A DNA stretch of 64,000 nt from Gammaproteobacteria bacterium. Its GTDB lineage: Bacteria > Pseudomonadota > Gammaproteobacteria > Steroidobacterales > Foliamicaceae. A program made the translations under genes and the position numbers. Below, piece by piece: positions 61,791-64,000 of this stretch. The notes under the pieces were generated by a model. That model saw only the letters and a list, made by a program, of their open reading frames with translations. It ran no database searches and was not told the origin of the DNA. How positions within the stretch are numbered: position 1 is the first letter of the stretch; each line of letters opens with the position of its first letter. The stretch covers positions 524,548 to 588,547 of the forward strand of contig VXYS01000004.1 of NCBI GenBank assembly GCA_009845905.1. Direction: 5' to 3'.

Positions 61791-62252
61791 CGCACGGTTT
61801 CGTTCAGCACTGCGCGCGCAACCTGCCCCTCGGAAAACCCGCGCCCCCGCAGGAACCTTGCCTGGCGCGCCATGTCCTCCCGATTCCCGGGTGGCGGTTC
61901 ACCAAAGCGGCGGCTGCGCGCGGCCGCCGCGCGCCGGTCCCAATCGACTTCCGCTTCGTTCAGGACTGCGTCAACCAGCGGCGCTTCCACGCCCCGCTCC
62001 CTGAGTTGCGCGCGTATCTTCAGAGGCCCCTGCCCGCGCTCGAGTCGGGAACGCAGAAAAGCCTCGGCGAAACGTTCGTCGCTGACCAGATCGCGCCCGG
62101 CCAGCCTGTCCAGCGTTCGGGCGATTTCGCCCGCCTCGTAGCCGCGCACGGAGAGTTTGGTTCGCAATTCCCGCAACGAATGTTCGCGCCGGGCCAGCAG
62201 GTTCAGAGCTGTGTCGAGGGCGGGACGCCCTCGCTCCCGGCGGCCGGAACGA

Positions 62253-62260
<8 letters not shown>
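61787..62260 (-). CDS. recX: RecX, regulator of RecA
   Basis: 157 residues from GTG 62260, whose first 8 bases overlap the recA stop. The family core is [74 protein letters not shown]. RecX limits RecA filament growth. The first codons ([10 protein letters not shown]) are formed by a REP-like repeat (62216-62241), so its N-terminus is partly repeat-derived. Standard recA-recX-alaS order. Confidence 0.93.
62216..62241. repeat. REP-like palindrome, copy 5, inside recX
   Basis: GAGGGCGGGACGCCCTC followed by GCTCCCGGC. Uniquely among the five copies it is part of a coding sequence, the beginning of recX, and it keeps the frame open. Confidence 0.7.
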
Positions 62261-63281
<1,021 letters not shown>

Positions 63282-63337
63282 CGTGCTCAAGTGCTCCCGC
63301 TCTGGTCCCTGTACCGAGATTATTCCATAGCCTCGGC

Positions 63338-63357
63338 GAATTGCACGGCGGCAATTC
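63338..63357. promoter_or_regulatory. Inverted repeat upstream of recA
   Basis: GAATTGC, six bases, GCAATTC: a perfect 7-bp inverted repeat 57 bases before the recA ATG. A TATGGAATAAT stretch that could hold a -10 box lies between it and the gene. Possible operator; no known binding protein is assigned. Confidence 0.4.
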
Positions 63358-63417
63358 TCCGGGTTGAGCGGGTTATTGGCGCACGCACCCGAAACCGTCG
63401 AAAAAAGGCCTTTCGCA

Positions 63418-63921
63418 TCAGTCCCCGGCCGTCCCCTCGACGCGTTTCAGCAGTCCTTCCAGCGCATGCGCCACCGATTGCATCCGCACGGCGCGGCGGT
63501 CGCCGTCAAAGCGCATGGCTTCCGCTTCCAGCAGCCCGTTGCGGCCCGCCCAGGCGAACAGCACCGTGCCTGTCGGGCGCGTCGCCGTGCCGCCGGTGGG
63601 TCCGGCAATGCCGGTCACGGCCAGGCTCCAGTGCGTCCGCCCGCGCTCAAGCGCGCCGGCGGCCATTTCCAGCGCCGTCTCGGCGCTGACCGCGCCGAAC
63701 TCTTCCAGCGTTTGCGGGCTGACTCCCAGCAAGCGCTTTTTGGCGTCGTTGGAGTACGTCACGAACCCGGCTTCAAACCAGCCCGAACTTCCCGGAAGCC
63801 CGGTGATCGCCTGCCCCACCCAGCCGCCGGTGCAGGACTCGGCCAGCGCCAGCGTCTCGCCCCGCTCCAGCAACCGGGCGCCCAGTTCACGCGCAAGGCG
63901 GCTAATCTCCCGTTCGGTCAT
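63418..63921 (-). CDS. pncC: CinA C-terminal domain protein, nicotinamide-nucleotide amidase
   Basis: 167 residues, the stand-alone amidohydrolase domain of CinA that deamidates NMN for NAD recycling. [62 protein letters not shown] and [23 protein letters not shown] are diagnostic. It lies between mutS and recA as in most gammaproteobacteria, and its start overlaps the mutS stop by 20 bases. Confidence 0.94.
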   Translation of the reverse strand: MTEREISRLARELGARLLERGETLALAESCTGGWVGQAITGLPGSSGWFEAGFVTYSNDAKKRLLGVSPQTLEEFGAVSAETALEMAAGALERGRTHWSLAVTGIAGPTGGTATRPTGTVLFAWAGRNGLLEAEAMRFDGDRRAVRMQSVAHALEGLLKRVEGTAGD

Positions 63922-64000
63922 CTTCTCCCCCGCTTCGTGCTTTCAGTTCAAACAGCAGCTCCAGCGCCTCGCGCGGGCTGAGTCGTTCGGGATCAACCGC
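63902..64000 (-). CDS. mutS: DNA mismatch repair protein MutS, C-terminal end only
   Basis: The last 32 codons before TAG 63904-63902 read AVDPERLSPREALELLFELKARSG then GEDDRTGD. This is the terminal oligomerisation helix of MutS (family form DPD-x-LTPRQALE-x-LY-x-LK). The gene continues beyond the right edge. Confidence 0.85.
   Translation of the reverse strand, partial: AVDPERLSPREALELLFELKARSGGEDDRTGD

Noticed and set aside
63291-63345. CTGTACCGAGATTATTCC upstream of recA considered as a LexA box
   Set aside because: Only the CTGT half fits; there is no ACAG at the required distance.
63391-63410. AAAGGCCTTTTTTCG after the pncC stop considered as a terminator
   Set aside because: The pairing part is only about 10 bases without a loop, too short for a stable hairpin.

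Overview
The window is about 64 kb of high-GC, gene-dense DNA and looks like part of a free-living or host-associated marine-type gammaproteobacterial chromosome, probably from an uncultured lineage. The best evidence is the conserved gammaproteobacterial block at the right end, mutS-cinA(pncC)-recA-recX-alaS. Further housekeeping genes of proteobacterial type agree with it: parE-parC, radA, dusA, katG, xseB, yaaA, pckG and a CorB-type CBS protein. Four large TonB-dependent receptors and many exported hydrolases point to a scavenger of complex organic matter. No intergenic stretch exceeds about 300 bases; the larger gaps are described under the repeat, pseudogene or regulatory entries that occupy them.

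Region 1 (1-15.0 kb) is a catabolic island. It holds the 3' part of a TonB-dependent receptor, a GH29 fucosidase-like enzyme, a Tat-exported GH116/glucosylceramidase-like enzyme, a Tat-exported sulfatase and an exported carboxylesterase. These are followed by a PEP-hydrolase-like TIM barrel, a ThuA-cupin fusion, a DUF1080 protein, a LamG-like lipoprotein and a Tm-1-like ATP-binding protein. Its most striking property is a 131-bp direct repeat that supplies the 5' leader and Tat signal to both the GH116 and sulfatase genes. In front of the first copy lies a fossil of the 3' end of another GH116 gene.

Region 2 (15.1-31.6 kb) is accessory. It has an orphan HigA with a decayed HigB, and two paralogous alpha/beta hydrolases around an OsmC-like protein, downstream of a second receptor and a LuxR-type regulator. 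Next come a DUF3604 lipoprotein, a HAD/beta-lactamase fusion, and a Fic-like protein with an altered active site and an array of operator-like repeats in its promoter. A third receptor follows, then a methyltransferase with a Tat signal, a small wHTH-like protein and tRNA-Arg(ACG).

Region 3 (31.6-42.2 kb) has a two-domain nitrilase with a degenerate first domain, an HpaE-like aldehyde dehydrogenase, parC/parE, katG and a VOC protein. Region 4 (42.4-51.3 kb) has xseB, an M19 dipeptidase, a fourth receptor, an M24 peptidase, corB, yaaA and a glycerate kinase-like P-loop kinase. Region 5 (51.3-64 kb) has a DUF222-HNH nuclease, radA, an intact higBA module, pckG, dusA, a YbdK-like ligase, alaS, recX, recA, cinA/pncC and the end of mutS.

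Two dispersed repeat families run through the window: a short palindromic REP-like element in five copies, and a foldback element with about 30-bp arms in two copies. No CRISPR array, integrase or insertion sequence was seen. Assignments rest on motif recognition by eye; no database search was run.
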